Source: Sulfuricurvum sp. (GTDB lineage Bacteria > Campylobacterota > Campylobacteria > Campylobacterales > Sulfurimonadaceae). From it: a DNA stretch of 64,000 nucleotides. The translations under genes and the position numbers were made by a program. Below the pieces are notes generated by a model, which was not told the DNA's origin, did no database searches, and was given only the letters and a program-made list of their open reading frames with translations. The DNA lies in assembly GCF_028713855.1 (NCBI RefSeq), contig NZ_JAQTNN010000013.1, forward strand, positions 1 to 64,000, in the 5' to 3' direction. Shown here one piece after another: positions 45,087-56,200 of the stretch (the stretch's first letter is position 1; each line of letters begins with the position of its first letter).

Positions 45087-46415
45087 ATGGTAGATCGTTA
45101 CGCCAGAGAAGAGATGAAATCCAAATGGAGTATCCAAGCAAAATATCAAGCATGGCTCGATGTTGAAAAAGCGGTTGTCGTTGCGTGGAATAAATTAGGT
45201 CTTATTCCCGATGAGGATGCCCAGAAGATTGTTAAGAATGCAGGATTCAGTGTTGAGCGTATCGATGAGATCGAAGCGATCACTCGTCATGATTTGATCG
45301 CATTCACGACATCGGTATCCGAAACCCTCGGAGAAGAGAGTCGCTGGTTCCATTACGGTATGACCTCTTCCGATACCGTTGATACGGCTGTCGCATTACA
45401 AATGCGTGATTCATTGGCATTGATTATCGAAGATGTCAAAATGGTTATGGCTTCGATTAAAACAAGAGCCGAAGAACACAAGATGACATTGATGGTGGGA
45501 CGCTCTCACGGAATTCACGGTGAGCCGATTACGTTTGGTTTGGTGTTAGCGGTTTGGTACGATGAGATGGCTCGTCATCTAACAAACTTGGAACAAACGA
45601 TGGACGTGATCTGCGTCGGTCAAGTCTCAGGAGCGATGGGTAACTTTGCTCACGCACCGTTAGAACTCGAAGAGTATACGTGTGAAGCGTTAGGGCTTAA
45701 ATCCGCTCCTGCGTCTAACCAAGTTATCCAACGTGACCGTTATGCGCGTCTCGCTTCGGCGCTCGCATTGATGGCAAGCTCTATCGAAAAATTTGCGGTA
45801 CAGGTTCGTCATTGGCAACGCACCGAAGTGTATGAGTGTGAAGAGTTTTTTGCTAAAGGGCAAAAAGGCTCATCGGCGATGCCTCACAAACGTAATCCAA
45901 TCTTGACCGAAAATATAACAGGGTTAGCACGTATGGTTCGTGCTTATGTTATCCCAGCGATGGAAAACGTGGCGTTATGGCATGAGCGTGATATTTCTCA
46001 CAGCTCTACCGAGCGTTTCTGGTTGCCGGACAGTTTCGTAACCTCTGATTTCATGCTACACCGTTTTAACAGTGTTATCGCTAACCTCGTCGTCTATCCT
46101 GAGAACATGATGCGCAATCTCAACCTAACCGGCGGTTTGGTTTTCTCTCAACGTGTTTTACTCGAACTTCCTCTCAAAGGGGTAAGCCGTGAAGATGCGT
46201 ACCGTATCGTTCAACGCAATGCGATGAAAGTATGGGAAGGTCTCCAACAAGGCAAAAGTGCCGTCAATGAGAAAGGGGAAAGCCTCTATCTTCAATATCT
46301 GTTGGATGATGAAGAGTTGCGTCAAAGTTTGAGCGAAGAGGCAATTCGCGAATGTTTTAATTTTGATTATTACACCAAAAATGTTGATAAAATTTTTGCA
46401 CGGGTGTTCAAATAA
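45087..46415 (+). CDS. purB: Adenylosuccinate lyase
   Basis: A 442-residue member of the fumarase/aspartase superfamily. The signature GSSAMPHKRNP is present, with the catalytic His in TSSDTVDT and GRSHGIHGEP regions. PurB acts twice in purine synthesis: SAICAR to AICAR, and adenylosuccinate to AMP, releasing fumarate. Length is normal. It is transcribed alone, divergent from the pseudouridine synthases. Confidence 0.97.
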   Translation: MVDRYAREEMKSKWSIQAKYQAWLDVEKAVVVAWNKLGLIPDEDAQKIVKNAGFSVERIDEIEAITRHDLIAFTTSVSETLGEESRWFHYGMTSSDTVDTAVALQMRDSLALIIEDVKMVMASIKTRAEEHKMTLMVGRSHGIHGEPITFGLVLAVWYDEMARHLTNLEQTMDVICVGQVSGAMGNFAHAPLELEEYTCEALGLKSAPASNQVIQRDRYARLASALALMASSIEKFAVQVRHWQRTEVYECEEFFAKGQKGSSAMPHKRNPILTENITGLARMVRAYVIPAMENVALWHERDISHSSTERFWLPDSFVTSDFMLHRFNSVIANLVVYPENMMRNLNLTGGLVFSQRVLLELPLKGVSREDAYRIVQRNAMKVWEGLQQGKSAVNEKGESLYLQYLLDDEELRQSLSEEAIRECFNFDYYTKNVDKIFARVFK

Positions 46416-46468
46416 TTATCATAAAAATAGTTTTTTTCGGTATAAGAAACTATACAATATTCAGTGAT

Positions 46469-46474
46469 TATAAT
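46469..46474 (+). promoter_or_regulatory. Candidate -10 box of nrdA
   Basis: TATAAT lies about 108 bp before the nrdA start, so the transcript would carry the hairpin element at 46486-46552 in its leader. Confidence 0.45.
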
Positions 46475-46485
46475 ACCGCTAACTC

Positions 46486-46552
46486 TGCCTCGAATGAGGC
46501 AAGCTTTAGAGCCTTAGCGGCAAGCGTAACCAAGGGGATGAATTCCCTTGGT
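46486..46552. repeat. Intergenic palindrome element, copy B (nrdA leader)
   Basis: Two hairpins, TGCCTC-GAAT-GAGGCA (46486-46501) and ACCAAGGG...CCCTTGGT (46529-46552), enclose CCTTAGCGGCAAGCG. Order and core match copy A at 1998-2051. It ends 29 bp before nrdA. It may be a REP-like repeat or a leader structure. Confidence 0.5.
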
Positions 46553-46581
46553 GTTCAAAATAGAATGTATAAGGGAGAGAG

Positions 46582-48948
46582 ATGCTAACCATTGTTAAAC
46601 GTAACGGTCGTCGTGAACCGTTGGATATTACAAAAATACAAAAATATACTTCTGCTGCTGTTAAAGGGTTGATTAACGTATCGCAAAGCGAATTAGAGGT
46701 CGATGCACAGATCCAATTCCGTGATGGTATTAACAGTAATGAGATTCAGCACACCCTGATTAAAACAGCCGTTGATAAAATCGACATCGATTCTCCCAAC
46801 TGGACGTTTGTAGCATCCCGTCTCTTTTTATACGATCTTTATCACCGTGTGAACGGTTTTACCGGTTACGGCTCTTTGCAAAGTTATTTTGAGCGCGGTG
46901 AAGCCGAAGGACGTATTCTCCTCGGTCTGCGAGATAAATTTGATTTGGCGGAATTGGATGCGTATATCGTCCCTGAACGTGATTTGGAGTTTAACTACCT
47001 CGGCGTTAAAACACTCTATGATCGTTATTTGATCAAAGACCGCAACGGTGACCCGATCGAACTTCCTCAGCACATGTTTATGGCGGTTGCGATGTTCTTG
47101 GCGCAAAATGAGTCTGACCGTCAGGGATGGGCGAAAAAGTTTTATGACATGATGTCCAAATTTGAAGTGATGATGGCAACCCCTACCCTCTCCAATGCCC
47201 GCACCAATCGTCATCAGCTCAGCTCATGTTATATCGGTTCTGCCCCTGATAATATCGAAGGGATTTTCGATGCCTATAAAGAGATGGCATTGCTCTCTAA
47301 ATTCGGCGGCGGTATCGGCTGGGACTGGACACAGGTTCGTGCTATGGGATCATTTATCGACGGTCATAAAAATGCAGCCGGCGGAACCGTACCGTTTTTG
47401 AAAATCACCAACGATATCGCGATTGCCGTCGATCAACTCGGAACCCGTAAGGGAGCTATCGCGGTGTACCTCGAACCGTGGCACATGGACGTCAAAGATT
47501 TCCTCGATGTGAAGAAAAACTCAGGGGAAGAGCGCCGACGTGCCCATGATCTCTTCCCTGCTCTATGGATCAACGATATGTTTATGAAACGGGTCGTTGA
47601 AGACGGTATCTGGACGATGTTCGATCCGTTCGATGTGAAAGAGCTCAGTGAACTCTACGGCGATGCGTTTGAAAAACGTTATCTCGAACTCGAACAAGAT
47701 CCGAGTGTCGTGAAAGAGCACACCAAAGCCAAAGACTTATGGAAAAAGATTTTGACAAGCTATTTTGAGACAGGAAGTCCGTTCCTCTGCTTCAAAGACA
47801 GTGCCAACCGTGCCAACCCGAATGATCATTATGGAATTATCCGCAGCTCGAACCTCTGTACGGAGATTTTCCAAAATACGCAGCCGAACCATTATCTGAT
47901 CAAAATCAAATACGAAGACGGATCGTTCGTCACGTATGAAGAAGATGAGATCGTCCGTGTAGACAGCGGAATCGAAAAACCGGCTAACAAAGTTACGGCG
48001 CTTGATTCTCTCGGAGGTCGTCCGATCTACATCGTGGAAAAAGAGAAAGTAGATGGTGCAACAGCGGTGTGTAATCTCGCATCGGTTAACCTCTCCCGCG
48101 TTCATACGAAAGAGGATATCGACCGTATCGTTCCGGTTGCGATTCGTGCTCTTGATAACGTTATCGATCTGAACTTCTATCCGTTGGAGAAAGTCAAACG
48201 GACTAACATGCGCAGCCGTGCAATCGGTTTGGGTGTGATGGGTGAAGCGCAGATGCTTGCGGAAAACAAAATCGTGTGGGGAAGCCAAGAGCATTTCGAC
48301 AAAGTTGACGAAGTGATGGAATCGGTGAGCTATAACGCGATTCTCGCTTCCAGCAACCTCGCCGTCGAAAAAGGGGCATATGCTGAATATGAAGGTTCCA
48401 AATGGAGCCGTGGAATCCTTCCGATGGATCACGCAACGGCAGAGGTTCAAAACCTCGTCGATCGCGGCGGATTGTTTGCTCCGAACTATGAGTGGGATGA
48501 ACTTCGTGAAACGATTAAAAAACAGGGGATGCGTAACGGCTATTTGATGGCGATCGCACCGACCTCTTCCATCTCGATCCTCACGGGGACGACACAAACG
48601 ATCGAGCCGATCTACAAACGCAAATGGTTCGAAGAAAATCTCTCAGGATTGATTCCGGTCGTTGCACCGAAACTCAGCCCGGATACGTGGGGATATTATA
48701 CGCCTGCATACGATCTCGATCAAACGATCCTCGTCAAAGCGGCGGCAATCCGTCAAAAATGGATCGATCAGGGACAAAGTCTCAATATCTTTATCACCCT
48801 CGATCGTGCCAGCGGTAAATATCTCAACGATATCTACATGCTCGCATGGAAACTAGGTCTCAAATCGACCTACTATCTCCGCTCTCAATCACCGGAGCAA
48901 AAACAAGATACGGCAGACCGCTCGATGGAGTGTGAAGGGTGCCAGTAA
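46582..48948 (+). CDS. nrdA: Ribonucleoside-diphosphate reductase alpha subunit (class Ia)
   Basis: A 788-residue enzyme with an N-terminal ATP-cone (VKRNGRREPLDITKIQ), active-site region LSSCYIGSAPDN, the N-x-C-x-E radical site (SSNLCTEIF), and a C-terminal redox pair C784/C787 (CEGC). It reduces NDPs to dNDPs using the tyrosyl radical of NrdB. NrdB is encoded about 3.2 kb away on the other strand (52108-53127). It begins after GGGAGAG and overlaps the next small gene by 10 bp. Confidence 0.97.
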   Translation: MLTIVKRNGRREPLDITKIQKYTSAAVKGLINVSQSELEVDAQIQFRDGINSNEIQHTLIKTAVDKIDIDSPNWTFVASRLFLYDLYHRVNGFTGYGSLQSYFERGEAEGRILLGLRDKFDLAELDAYIVPERDLEFNYLGVKTLYDRYLIKDRNGDPIELPQHMFMAVAMFLAQNESDRQGWAKKFYDMMSKFEVMMATPTLSNARTNRHQLSSCYIGSAPDNIEGIFDAYKEMALLSKFGGGIGWDWTQVRAMGSFIDGHKNAAGGTVPFLKITNDIAIAVDQLGTRKGAIAVYLEPWHMDVKDFLDVKKNSGEERRRAHDLFPALWINDMFMKRVVEDGIWTMFDPFDVKELSELYGDAFEKRYLELEQDPSVVKEHTKAKDLWKKILTSYFETGSPFLCFKDSANRANPNDHYGIIRSSNLCTEIFQNTQPNHYLIKIKYEDGSFVTYEEDEIVRVDSGIEKPANKVTALDSLGGRPIYIVEKEKVDGATAVCNLASVNLSRVHTKEDIDRIVPVAIRALDNVIDLNFYPLEKVKRTNMRSRAIGLGVMGEAQMLAENKIVWGSQEHFDKVDEVMESVSYNAILASSNLAVEKGAYAEYEGSKWSRGILPMDHATAEVQNLVDRGGLFAPNYEWDELRETIKKQGMRNGYLMAIAPTSSISILTGTTQTIEPIYKRKWFEENLSGLIPVVAPKLSPDTWGYYTPAYDLDQTILVKAAAIRQKWIDQGQSLNIFITLDRASGKYLNDIYMLAWKLGLKSTYYLRSQSPEQKQDTADRSMECEGCQ

Positions 48949-49310
48949 AGCCCCTGAGCGCCTCAACGCTCAAAAACCTACTAGAACGCATCGATTTTGC
49001 CCGCCAAGGTGAAATTCGCTCTTTAACTCCCCTATCCCCTACTTCCATCGAAATCCGTTTCAGTGTTCAGGATATCGCACGCGGTTATGACTGGATCGAT
49101 GTGCTGTTTCGCGTGGATGGTGTGAATGATGCCAAACTCGTGAGCGATAATGTTCTACGTGCATTGGATATGTCTGAGGGGATAACGGTAGAGCTAACGG
49201 CTAACAGCGCTGCGTTAGGCATCGGTAGTTATGGCGGACGATGTGATGAAGCGCCGTTTTACATCCTCGGAACCTCTATCGGGTACGAAGAACTCCCTTT
49301 TAGCGGGTAA
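48939..49310 (+). CDS. Small protein overlapping nrdA, function unknown
   Basis: A 123-residue soluble protein with a GTG start inside the last codons of nrdA (10-bp overlap), implying coupled translation. It is acidic to neutral, with no signal or membrane segment. The middle (SIEIRFSVQDIARGYDWIDVLFRVDGVNDAKLV, split by several beta-like stretches) suggests a small alpha/beta fold. I do not recognise the family. Coupling to nrdA hints at a role near nucleotide reduction, but this is only context. Confidence 0.65.
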   Translation: MPVKPLSASTLKNLLERIDFARQGEIRSLTPLSPTSIEIRFSVQDIARGYDWIDVLFRVDGVNDAKLVSDNVLRALDMSEGITVELTANSAALGIGSYGGRCDEAPFYILGTSIGYEELPFSG

Positions 49311-49317
49311 TCATTAA

Positions 49318-49377
49318 CGTTCGTGGTGAGCTTGTCGAACCATGAACGTTTACCCTTCGACAGGCTCAGGGCGAACG
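49318..49377. repeat. REP-type palindromic element of the RPEPVEG class
   Basis: CGTTCG...TGTCGAA (49318-49339) and its imperfect inverse TTCGACA...CGAACG (49356-49377), 22 bp each, flank a 16-bp spacer. The right arm includes CTTCGACAGGCTCAGGGC, a motif that recurs between genes in many unrelated bacteria. When read into by a gene it codes for R-P-E-P-V-E-G, as happens here at the end of the phosphatase gene. Confidence 0.85.
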
Positions 49378-49808
49378 GAGTCAAGTAATCTATTTACGCA
49401 CGATTCGATCATCGTATAGACGTGCTCAAACCCCTCAAACCCCTCAAAAAAGTACGGATCGGGGACATCTTCCCCACCATATCCGTAATCTCCCAATTTG
49501 ACCAGGTTTTTACAACCTAATGTTTTGAGATCGTTATAGTTGCATTGATCGAGTGCAACAATAAGATCAAAGGCATGGAAATCGGCTTTTTTCACCTGAC
49601 GGGCACGAATAGGGGAAATATCGATGCCGTGATTACGGGCGACAGTGATAGAGTGTTTGCACGGTGCTTCGCCGACGTGCCAGTGCCCTGTCCCGGCCGA
49701 ATCAACGGTAATGGAATGACCACCCTCTTCTATCAGTGATCGCGCTACCCCCTCCGCAATCGGTGAGCGGCAGATATTACCGAGACAGACGAAGAGAATG
49801 GAGTTCAC
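49350..49808 (-). CDS. Low-molecular-weight protein tyrosine phosphatase, 3' end altered by a REP element
   Basis: A 152-residue phosphatase. The P-loop VCLGNICRS (nucleophile C8, R14) opens the protein, and the general acid lies in VPDPYFFEG. Family members remove phosphate from tyrosine or act like arsenate reductases. The last residues, RPEPVEG, come from the palindromic element downstream, and the stop codon lies inside it, so the natural C-terminus was replaced or extended. Catalysis should be unaffected. The start overlaps the methyltransferase stop by 4 bp. Confidence 0.92.
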   Translation of the reverse strand: MNSILFVCLGNICRSPIAEGVARSLIEEGGHSITVDSAGTGHWHVGEAPCKHSITVARNHGIDISPIRARQVKKADFHAFDLIVALDQCNYNDLKTLGCKNLVKLGDYGYGGEDVPDPYFFEGFEGFEHVYTMIESCVNRLLDSVRPEPVEG

Positions 49809-50749
49809 TCTAATTTCTCCAACAAACAGATAAAGAACCCATCAATCGTGTCGGTAGGCAAAATCCGCACAGCATTTTGGATCCGTTCATCATAAATCTC
49901 TTTTCCCCAGCGCGTTAGAGGCTTTTGGACGTTATCGAAGGGCAATGTGAGGGGTATGGTCTTTAAATGCTCTCCATGGCGCTCTAAGAGGTGCTGAAGA
50001 GGGCTTTCGTTCTCTTCGGGTGAGAACGAACATGTACTGTAGAGCAATTTACCGCCCGGTTTGAGGGCATCAAACGCAGAGAGGAGTAAACGGCGTTGAA
50101 GTTTAGAGGTTTCTTTGACTTTATGAACGCTCCAGTAGCTCATGGATTTGGGCTCATGGGTTTTAAAACGTGCTTCAGAGGAACACGGGGCATCGAGGAG
50201 GATGCGGTCAAACATCAGAGGACATTTTTTACCGACGCTTCGTCCATCGGTCATATAGGTGTGGGCATTGGTGACCCCTTGGTGTTTGAGGTTGTCACAG
50301 AGACGGAAAAAACGCTCTCGCTGAAGCTCTACGGCTGAGAGCCATCCGGTATTTTCCATCATCCCCGCGAGCATGAGCGTCTTACCCCCCGGTGCGGCGG
50401 CGAGATCGAGGATGGTCTCTTCGGGGCGAGGAGCGAGCAAAACGGGGGCGACCATCGAAGAGAGGTTTTGGATATAGAGACGCCCTTCGTAGAAGGCGGC
50501 GCTCTGGGTGAGACGGAGTTTGTCTTCGGGATTGATGCGATAAACGCCTGATAGGATATCCCACCCTACTCTCTCGTATGCGATTCCCTCCTGAGCCAGT
50601 TCGGCTTCAAGTTCTTCCGGACTTGTTTTGAGTGGGTTAAAACGAAAAGTGACCCGTTTGGGTGCATCGAACGTGCGAATGATCGATTCAAACTGTTCAC
50701 GTGGAACAATCTTTTCCAGCCGTTCGGTAAAGGCTTCGGGGAGACTCAT
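49805..50749 (-). CDS. RsmB/NOP2-type RNA cytosine-C5 methyltransferase
   Basis: A 314-residue SAM enzyme. The SAM-binding motif [11 protein letters not shown], the DAPCSS catalytic cysteine and the YSTCSF cysteine are all present, the pair typical of m5C methyltransferases. It is shorter than RsmB (429) or RsmF (479) and lacks the NusB-like domain. ATG 50749 is chosen because it overlaps the pcm stop (ATGA); an earlier in-frame start would run into pcm. Target (rRNA or tRNA) unknown. Confidence 0.88.
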   Translation of the reverse strand: MSLPEAFTERLEKIVPREQFESIIRTFDAPKRVTFRFNPLKTSPEELEAELAQEGIAYERVGWDILSGVYRINPEDKLRLTQSAAFYEGRLYIQNLSSMVAPVLLAPRPEETILDLAAAPGGKTLMLAGMMENTGWLSAVELQRERFFRLCDNLKHQGVTNAHTYMTDGRSVGKKCPLMFDRILLDAPCSSEARFKTHEPKSMSYWSVHKVKETSKLQRRLLLSAFDALKPGGKLLYSTCSFSPEENESPLQHLLERHGEHLKTIPLTLPFDNVQKPLTRWGKEIYDERIQNAVRILPTDTIDGFFICLLEKLE

Positions 50750-51390
50750 CGTACTACTCCATCGAGGACGGGGACGAAATCGCACACTTCCAGTGCATCT
50801 TCATGGATTTTACCCCCCTGCTTCGTAAAACGGGTGATGATCTGTTCACGCCCCCGCTCCATCGGTGCAAGTAAAATACCCCCTTCGCGGAGCTGATCGA
50901 AGAGTTTTTGAGGAATCATACGTGCCGATGCGGAGAATAATATGCGATCAAACGGAGCGTATTGCTCCCAGCCGTTTTGTCCGTCATCGGTACGGGTGTG
51001 AATATTTCCCAAATGGAGATGCCGAAAGCGATCTTTTGCTTCTAAAAGAAGTGATTCAATCCGCTCGATGGTAAAAACACGTCGGAATACTTTGGATAAT
51101 ACGGCCGCTTGATATCCGCTGCCGCATCCGATCTCCAAAACGCTGTCGCACCCCTCAGGGCTTAGGTATTGGGTCATTTTAGCGACTGTCAGAGGCGATG
51201 AGATGTATTGCTGCGCTCCGATCGGGAGAGCGTCTAGACGGTAGGCGTTATGACGCATGGCGATGGGGACAAACATTTCACGGTTGGTGTGGATGATTGC
51301 GTTTTTGACGATAGGACGAAGGGGAAACTTTTTGACGATCTCTTCCGCCATACGGGTTGTTTTGATCGCGGTTATTTTATCAATGCTCAT
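50746..51390 (-). CDS. pcm: Protein-L-isoaspartate O-methyltransferase
   Basis: A 214-residue SAM-dependent enzyme that repairs isoaspartyl damage in proteins. SAM motif I is [16 protein letters not shown]. The PCMT pre-motif region ([24 protein letters not shown], split by Ile-Gly) precedes it. It overlaps genes on both sides by 4 bp, within a compact minus-strand run nrdB, CN-hydrolase, pcm, m5C methyltransferase, phosphatase. Confidence 0.93.
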   Translation of the reverse strand: MSIDKITAIKTTRMAEEIVKKFPLRPIVKNAIIHTNREMFVPIAMRHNAYRLDALPIGAQQYISSPLTVAKMTQYLSPEGCDSVLEIGCGSGYQAAVLSKVFRRVFTIERIESLLLEAKDRFRHLHLGNIHTRTDDGQNGWEQYAPFDRILFSASARMIPQKLFDQLREGGILLAPMERGREQIITRFTKQGGKIHEDALEVCDFVPVLDGVVR

Positions 51391-52121
51391 TTTATTCCTA
51401 CGTTGAGGTAGCGTCTCATGGACTCTACGGTACGGTTTTCATAATGGGATGTGAGGAGTTCGGAATCTCTGTTGCGAATTTCTCCTCCGAAGGGGGTAAT
51501 AATACCGCTCATGCCGCTGGTATCGATATTACTCGCATCGGAGGCGATAACGTAGCACTGGTTTATCACGGCGAGGGCATTGGTGAGGGTGACGAAATGC
51601 TCACTGCGCAGTTTCCCCCATTGTGCCGGAACGGCGATGATATCACACCCCTCCAGCTGCAGCCAAAGGCTTTTAAATCGAAGTTCGAAGCAAATCAGGA
51701 TTCCGATGGTGATTCCCTCAAAGACGAAAGGCACTATTGCACCCTCTTCCCCTGCACAAAAATATTCATGTTCGGCACCCAATGCAAAAAGTTTCGCTTT
51801 GGCTTGGCGGTGGATGATTGCCCCGTTATGAAGGGCATAGGCAATATTGTAAAAATTCCCCTCTTCTTCGGTAATTGCCGTAAAAATCAGGAGACGATGT
51901 TCAAGATACTGTGAGAGTTTTTCGAGAGCATGAACGGTAAATGCCGCCGCTTCGTCGAAGCGTTCATAGGTAAAGCCGCTCAAACACACTTCGGGGGCGA
52001 CAATAACGGCATCTTCAGGGGATTGGTCGATCAGTGCGATGAGACGGTCGAGATTTTTTTGAAAATCTATCTCGGTCTCAAAACACAGCGATACGATGGA
52101 ACGGGTTTTAGAAGTCGTCAA
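51387..52121 (-). CDS. Carbon-nitrogen hydrolase (nitrilase superfamily)
   Basis: A 244-residue amidase-type enzyme with the Glu-Lys-Cys triad: E in [10 protein letters not shown] in [11 protein letters not shown], and C in [10 protein letters not shown]. The superfamily splits amides such as omega-amides or carbamoyl compounds; the substrate is not evident. The frame stays open into nrdB, but the domain begins at [18 protein letters not shown] at 52121, with AAGGA 9 bp before it, fits as start and overlaps the nrdB stop by 14 bp. Confidence 0.85.
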   Translation of the reverse strand: MTTSKTRSIVSLCFETEIDFQKNLDRLIALIDQSPEDAVIVAPEVCLSGFTYERFDEAAAFTVHALEKLSQYLEHRLLIFTAITEEEGNFYNIAYALHNGAIIHRQAKAKLFALGAEHEYFCAGEEGAIVPFVFEGITIGILICFELRFKSLWLQLEGCDIIAVPAQWGKLRSEHFVTLTNALAVINQCYVIASDASNIDTSGMSGIITPFGGEIRNRDSELLTSHYENRTVESMRRYLNVGIK

Positions 52122-53127
52122 AGCTGAGGCTTCCTTTGGAATAGTTCGTAACGGTACCTTCGAAGAAATTGGTTTTTTGGTCGTTGAATTTGGAAAAATC
52201 ATCGACCCATTTGATCGGGTTAGAGACATTGTAAAGAGGTTTCATTCCGACTGCGGTGAGACGGTTATCGGCAAGATGTTTGATGTATTGTTCCACGATT
52301 TCGTTTGTTAGACCTAAAATCTGCCCTTGGGTGATGTACTGACCCCATGCGACTTCGAGTTCGACCGCTTTGCGGAACATATCATAAACCTCTTCGAGCA
52401 GTTCTTCGGTAAAGAGATCGGCTCTTTCGCGTCGGAGGGTGTTGATGATGTTTTGGAACAGCACGAGGTGAGTCACTTCGTCACGCTGGATAAAGCGGAT
52501 CATCTGCGCGCTTCCTAACATTTTTCCGGAACGGGCGAGGGTGTAGATGTAGGTAAATCCGCTGTAAAAATAGATCCCTTCCAAAATTTGGTTCGCAAAA
52601 CACGCTTTGACAAACGCGCTTTCGCTAGGATCGTTCGCCAAATCGTTATAGCGTGCCGCGATTGAGTCGTTTTTGGTTTTGAGCATCATGTCACGACGCC
52701 AAAGATCGTAAATCTCTTCAGAGTTTTGGCTGATCGAATCGACCATAACGGCATAGCTTTGGGAGTGAAGGGCTTCCTCGAAACTTTGGCGTACCAAGAT
52801 AAGGTTTACTTCGGGGGCAGTGACGTACGGATTGACATTGTCCATGAGGTTATTGGTTTGGAGGCTGTCCATAAAAATCAGCTGGGAGAGGGCTTTGTCG
52901 TACGCCGTTTTTTCCATCTCGGTGAGGTATTTGTAGTCGACCGCATCACGGGTCATATCGACCTCTTTGGGGAACCATGTGTTGTTGAGCATCATCTCCC
53001 AGAGGTTATAGGCCCATTGATATTTGATGTTGTTGAGTTCGAAAATACCGGTTGGATTACCGCCGAAAATCTGACGATCGTTTACATGTTCATTGGAGGT
53101 TGGATTGTAAATTTGTTTACGCTTCAT
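52108..53127 (-). CDS. nrdB: Ribonucleoside-diphosphate reductase beta subunit (class Ia)
   Basis: A 339-residue di-iron protein that holds the tyrosyl radical for NrdA. Iron ligands appear in the E-x-x-H helix ([14 protein letters not shown], with the candidate radical Tyr nearby) and in a second set (RDEVTHL). ATG 53127 follows AGGGA. It is divergent from the DUF748 gene and lies on the opposite strand from nrdA. Confidence 0.95.
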   Translation of the reverse strand: MKRKQIYNPTSNEHVNDRQIFGGNPTGIFELNNIKYQWAYNLWEMMLNNTWFPKEVDMTRDAVDYKYLTEMEKTAYDKALSQLIFMDSLQTNNLMDNVNPYVTAPEVNLILVRQSFEEALHSQSYAVMVDSISQNSEEIYDLWRRDMMLKTKNDSIAARYNDLANDPSESAFVKACFANQILEGIYFYSGFTYIYTLARSGKMLGSAQMIRFIQRDEVTHLVLFQNIINTLRRERADLFTEELLEEVYDMFRKAVELEVAWGQYITQGQILGLTNEIVEQYIKHLADNRLTAVGMKPLYNVSNPIKWVDDFSKFNDQKTNFFEGTVTNYSKGSLSFDDF

Positions 53128-53224
53128 TTCGGCTATCCCTGTGTGCAGATAAAGTAGATGATTATGTCGAAATATAGATTTAAGTATGATAAAATGAAAT
53201 GAGTTTTTACAGAGGGGTGATGAG

Positions 53225-56200
53225 ATGAATAAAGGGCTTATCCTCAAATCGTTAGCGGCAGGTGTGGCAATCTACGCTATGGCAGGTTTTGTAGGGGTTC
53301 CATACCTCCTTAAACACGTAGCTCCCCAAAAAGTGGATGAAGCGACGAAGGGGGGGAAACTCTCTATAGATTCAGTCTCCTTCAACCCTTTTAGCTTCCA
53401 TTTGAAACTTAAAAATCTGTCGTTCAAAACACCTCAGAACACCGATCTATTCGTACTCAAGGCTTTTTCGCTCAACCTCGATCCTACTGCTTATTTGTGG
53501 CGGGGTGCTTTATCGGTCAAAGAGATCACCTTCAGCGAGCCTAAAATTACGATCCGGCGTGAGCAGAATGGTGATTTTAATTTTAAATGGCTCACCGAAT
53601 TAGGGGGAGATGATAATAAAACACAAGAGAAACCTTCGGAACCTCTAGGGCTTATTATCAACCATTTTGCCCTCAATGAGGGAACGTTGGATTACAACGA
53701 TTATTCGGACGGGAAAGCGTATAACGTCGGCTTGGGACCGATAGGGTTCAATCTCGACAATATCGATCTGCGCCATCTTTCTAAAGAAAACGGGAAAATG
53801 CGTCTCTATGCGACGATCAACGAGGGGGGATTTGTCGATCTGAGCGGAAAAATAGACTCCCTCTCTCCTCTGAGCATTGGGGGAAGTATAGCGTTTGATT
53901 CCGGGAAACTTTATACTCCGTGGCGTTATTTTAAAGAGAAATTTCCGATCGAAGTAGCGGACGGTACGGCGGCATTCGGGTTTGATTACCGTTTTAACAG
54001 CAATGACGTGAATGATACCGAGCTCTCCAACCTCCACGTCGAAATGAACAAACTTCGCGTCATTCCTAAAGGTGAAGATCGTAATCTCCTCACCCTTGCT
54101 TCACTTAAAGTTGCCAAAGGTTCCGTACAGCCGCTTCGGAAGATTTTCAATGCCGAGATGATAGGGATAAACGGGATCAATATTGCGGCGGAACGCTCAT
54201 CACAAGGAGAGATTGACTGGGTCAACTACATCGAACAGATTCAAAAAGCATTTCCCGACGATGAGAATGAAACCAAAGTGCCGTGGCGTTTTGCTCTGGG
54301 AGGTGTGAATGTCGACAATGTCGGGCTACAATGGAGCGATCGTGCTCCGCGTGAACCGTATAATGCGAGCGTGAATAACCTCTCTATGCATACGGGATCG
54401 GTGAGCAGTGATGAAAAAACTCCGCTGACACTCTCTTTGAAAACCGATGCGATCCGTGTGGTACGTCAAAGTGATAATGCACTCACCGTTGGGATTGAGG
54501 GTATAGATGTAGATGGGATTGAGATCGCTCGCGCAGGAAAATTTGCACAGGTACAAAAACTCTCTATTCGCCATCCTTCGGCAGCGCTGAATCGATTAAA
54601 AGACGGTTCGATCGATTTGTCGAAATACGCTTACGCTTCGCCGGCAAAAGCGGAGTCAGAACCTTCTGCACCGTGGGGGTATCGTGTCGATGAGATTGCT
54701 TTGAACGACGGATCGGTAGCGTTTAGCGATGAGGTTCCGAAGAAAAAAGTGGATTTTAATCTGGATCAGCTGAACCTCAATCTTCGTGCTTTTGAGAGTA
54801 ATCCCGCCCTTAAAAGCCATATCAGTGTACAGACACGAATCAATGAAAAAAGTACGTTTGATCTAAACGGAGATATTACCCGTTCCCCTGTGCGCAGCAG
54901 CGGTACGTTTGCTTTAAAAGGGCTGGATGTCTCTTGGTTTGATCCGTATTTGGAACCGAGTACGTATGTTTCATTGCGGCGTGGGAACGTGACATTGGCG
55001 GCACAGTATGATTATAATCCTTCCAAAACAGGGGTAAAAGGGAAAATCTCCCTCAGCGACTGGGTCGTAAACGATACACGGGATGATTCGGTATTGCTGG
55101 GATGGCAGAATATTGGTGCAACACCGTTTGTCTACGCCTATCCTGATAATCGTCTCAAAATCAACCAATTGGCTATTGACGGACTTTACACCAATGCATT
55201 GATTGACTCAAAAAAAGTATTGAACTACACAACATTGAGTAAAAGCACAGCCGGTGAGACCAATACGATCAAGCCAAGCAGTAACCCTTTTGGAATCGAC
55301 ATTGTAAAACTGCTGGTTCGAGACAGCAGCGCTACGTTCAGCGATCAGTCGCTTCCTTTGCCGTTTAAAACCTACATCCACGATTTGGAAGGGTCGGTTT
55401 TGGGTATTTCGACGACCAAAGATGTGACGACATTTGTAAAGCTGCGCGGTGGGGTTGACCAATACGGTTTAGCAAAAGTTGACGGATCGCTTAATACCAA
55501 AGATCCTAAAAAATTCACCGATATAAAGGTGGTGTTTGATAACCTCGAACTTAAACATTACACCCCTTATTCACTTCAGTTTTTAGGGTACAAGATTGAC
55601 GGCGGAAAACTCTTTTTGAATCTCGGGTATAAAATCGATGGGGGCAAACTCAACGGTGCGAATCAAGTCGTGATAAAACAAATCGAACTGGGTGCAGAAA
55701 AAGAGGGCGGGTCACCTTGGCCGATGCGGTTTGTGGTAGCACTTTTGGAAGACTCTGAGGGAGTTATCGATGTCGATTTGCCGATCGAGGGGGATGTCAA
55801 TAAACCCGATTTCAAATACGGGACGGTGGTATGGCAGGTGATCAAAAACCTCTTTACCAAAGCGGTTACCTCTCCCTTTAGGCTGTTAGGCTCTATTATG
55901 GGAATCGAGAGTGATACGCTCGCTTCAATCGATTTTGAGCCGGGATCCGCAACGCTGCTACCGCCTCAAGTTGAAAAACTGGATCAAATTACCAAGATGC
56001 TCACGAAACGTCCGAAGCTCTCTTTGGATGTGTACGGCGGATGGGATGAAGCGAGTGACGCCCATGCACTTAAAGCACGTAAACTCGTTCAGGCAGCATT
56101 GAAGATGAATGCAGGGCTTAAAATCGATTCTCCTCAAGCGATTAGTATGGAAATTCTTGAAGATATGGCAGAGGAGTCTTTGGAGAAAAAAGAGCGTAAA

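Noticed and set aside
47737-48597. Long open frame on the minus strand inside nrdA (286 codons)
   Set aside because: nrdA is unambiguous on the other strand. The antisense frame has no family features and follows from codon bias.
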